Source of the DNA: Mongoliitalea lutea
Lineage (GTDB): Bacteria; Bacteroidota; Bacteroidia; Cytophagales; Cyclobacteriaceae
Assembly: GCF_014652135.1 (NCBI RefSeq)
Contig: NZ_BMYF01000008.1
Coordinates: forward strand, 52,768-116,767
Length of the DNA: 64,000 nt
Reading direction: 5' to 3'
Shown here piece after piece: positions 63,035 through 64,000 of the stretch. The notes beneath the pieces are model-generated. The model ran no database searches. It was not told the DNA's origin and was given only the letters and a program-made list of their open reading frames with translations. The position numbers and the translations under genes were made by a program. The stretch's first letter is position 1. Every line of letters begins with the position of its first letter.

Positions 63035-63433
63035 ATGTTATTACATATTATTGAGAACAATCTGGCCGATATTACGCTCTACAGAGAATTATTGGAGGAA
63101 ATAGACCCTTCCATCCAATTACTCGTCAGCGAAAATGGGCATCAGGCCTTGGAATCACTCACAAACTCTTCTACAGAATCACTTCCTAATGGGGTCTTGC
63201 TAGACCTTAATATGCCAGTAATGAACGGGATTGAGTTTTTAAAAGTCTTCCGAGAATGGAATGCTAACCTTGAAATCCCCGTCATCATACTTACCTCGAG
63301 TGAAGCACCCATTGACATAAAAAAATCTTACGAAAACAACTGTACTGCTTTTTTCACCAAACCTTTTGAAGCTGAAGAAACAAAAGAACTTATGGAATTA
63401 ATCATTGATTTTCTAAAAATCAGATCACGTTAA
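63035..63433 (+). CDS. Single-domain response regulator
   Basis: The 132-residue receiver has D57 in LLDLNMPVMNG, Ser/Thr in LTSSE and the Lys in FTKPF. The N-terminal acidic pocket reads IIENN, so one acid is Asn. It has no output domain. It directly follows the LytTR gene (1 nt) and its stop abuts the frameshifted end of the converging receiver remnant. Confidence 0.9.
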   Translation: MLLHIIENNLADITLYRELLEEIDPSIQLLVSENGHQALESLTNSSTESLPNGVLLDLNMPVMNGIEFLKVFREWNANLEIPVIILTSSEAPIDIKKSYENNCTAFFTKPFEAEETKELMELIIDFLKIRSR

Positions 63434-63469
63434 AAATCTTTAGTTTTAAACGTAATATCTCGGATAATT

Positions 63470-63700
63470 TCATCTAATCATTACAGGTTTTCCCTCTAAA
63501 TCAGGCAACCCAATATCCAATAATATGATATCAAAACTTTTATCTCTAGCCAAGATCTCCTGTGCATGCCTTAAGGTCTTCACATGTGTTACCTCTGCCT
63601 GAAGAAATTTTTCATCTAAATAATCACTCATCAGTAAATAATCCCATGGATTATCCTCTACGATCAAACAGGATATTTTGGACTTATCTTTAAAAATCAT
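63470..63700 (-). pseudogene. Truncated, frameshifted response-regulator receiver
   Basis: The 76 codons cover the first half of a receiver: LIVEDNP, D62 in ILLDIGLPDL, then GKPVMIR and stop. A receiver needs about 120 residues. Removing one base at about 63475 gives VMIDEIIRDI, which continues like the next helix for about 13 more codons to the stop at 63430-63432. Strands 4-5 and the lysine are missing either way, so the gene is decayed. Confidence 0.7.
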
Positions 63701-63795
63701 TAATTAGTTCATTTAGTAGTTTTAACAACATGCTAGCTGAGTGATTTTGCCACTTATCAGCAAACAGATGTATCATAAGAAACTATTTCAAGTTA

Positions 63796-64000
63796 CTATT
63801 TGGGTAATGAAAAGTAAAAGGTAGATCCTTCACCTTTTGTAGATTCCACCCATATAGTACCTCCCATAAGTTCAATTAATTTTTTCACGATAGCTAAACC
63901 TATACCCTGCCCTTCGAATTCATCTTTCTTATGCAAGCGCTGAAATAAACTAAATATTTTTTCAAAATAGACGGAATCTATCCCTATGCCATTGTCTTGC
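63796..64000 (-). CDS. Histidine kinase, C-terminal fragment (runs off the window)
   Basis: The minus strand from 63999 to the TAG at 63796-63798 encodes the ATPase end of a histidine kinase: [12 protein letters not shown] (G1 box), [32 protein letters not shown] (G2 box) and [12 protein letters not shown]. The sensor part lies beyond the right edge. It probably works with one of the regulators just to its left. Confidence 0.85.
   Translation of the reverse strand, partial: QDNGIGIDSVYFEKIFSLFQRLHKKDEFEGQGIGLAIVKKLIELMGGTIWVESTKGEGSTFYFSLPK

Overview
The window comes from a Bacteroidota chromosome, most likely order Cytophagales and close to Cyclobacteriaceae (Algoriphagus/Belliella-like). 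The evidence is two SusC/SusD pairs, type A and type B T9SS sorting domains, PorT-type outer-membrane barrels, a Bacteroidetes-type -33/-7 promoter, a three-subunit SdhCAB with a five-helix cytochrome b, AT-rich spacers and few Shine-Dalgarno sites. The genus is inference.

Layout. 0-3.6 kb: a stress-protein cluster (lipoprotein, YtxH-like, small ORFs, C-terminal half of a manganese catalase, glycine-zipper general-stress protein, DUF4142 protein). 3.7-4.8 kb: scar of an integrated element, with a truncated tyrosine recombinase, inverted repeats, tRNA-Ser(GGA) and a 17-bp direct repeat of the tRNA 3' end. 4.9-11.1 kb: a leftward housekeeping and cell-surface run (ansA, tatD, two GT2 glycosyltransferases, polysaccharide deacetylase, SpoIIE-type phosphatase). 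11.2-18 kb: ruvC, two PorT-like barrels, a two-gene pair of beta-helix lipoprotein and diheme cytochrome, a PLP racemase and a GNAT enzyme. 18-23.2 kb: a sodium:solute symporter and sdhCAB. 23.4-29.4 kb: a type B T9SS surface protein, DCC protein, carbonic anhydrase, a lipocalin-like gene with a decayed paralogue, and fabD. 29.4-31.6 kb: an array of palindromic repeat units around a Y1 (RAYT/IS200-like) transposase. 31.6-37 kb: folK, sppA, a flavin reductase, lpxB and queD. 37.1-51.7 kb: subtilase plus partner and two SusCD loci. 52.3-56.2 kb: an OmpA/PD40 protein, queE and hmgA. 56.5-58.6 kb: actin-like ATPase, bactofilin and response regulator. 58.6-64 kb: a dense two-component signalling cluster.

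The most interesting object is the actin-like ATPase at 56494-57534. Its phosphate-1 motif (GLDIGNSST) lies in the last 18 residues rather than at the N-terminus, while the other actin motifs follow in normal order. That is the signature of a circular permutation. The next gene, 11 nt downstream, is a bactofilin, so two different cytoskeletal polymers appear to be co-expressed, with a single-domain response regulator just after them. Other points of interest are the repeat array with its transposase (the transposase and folK both end inside repeat sequence), the uncharacterised beta-helix/diheme pair, several decayed genes, and a helically phased TTATTTC repeat upstream of fabD.

All assignments come from reading the sequence and remembered family features. 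No database search was run.
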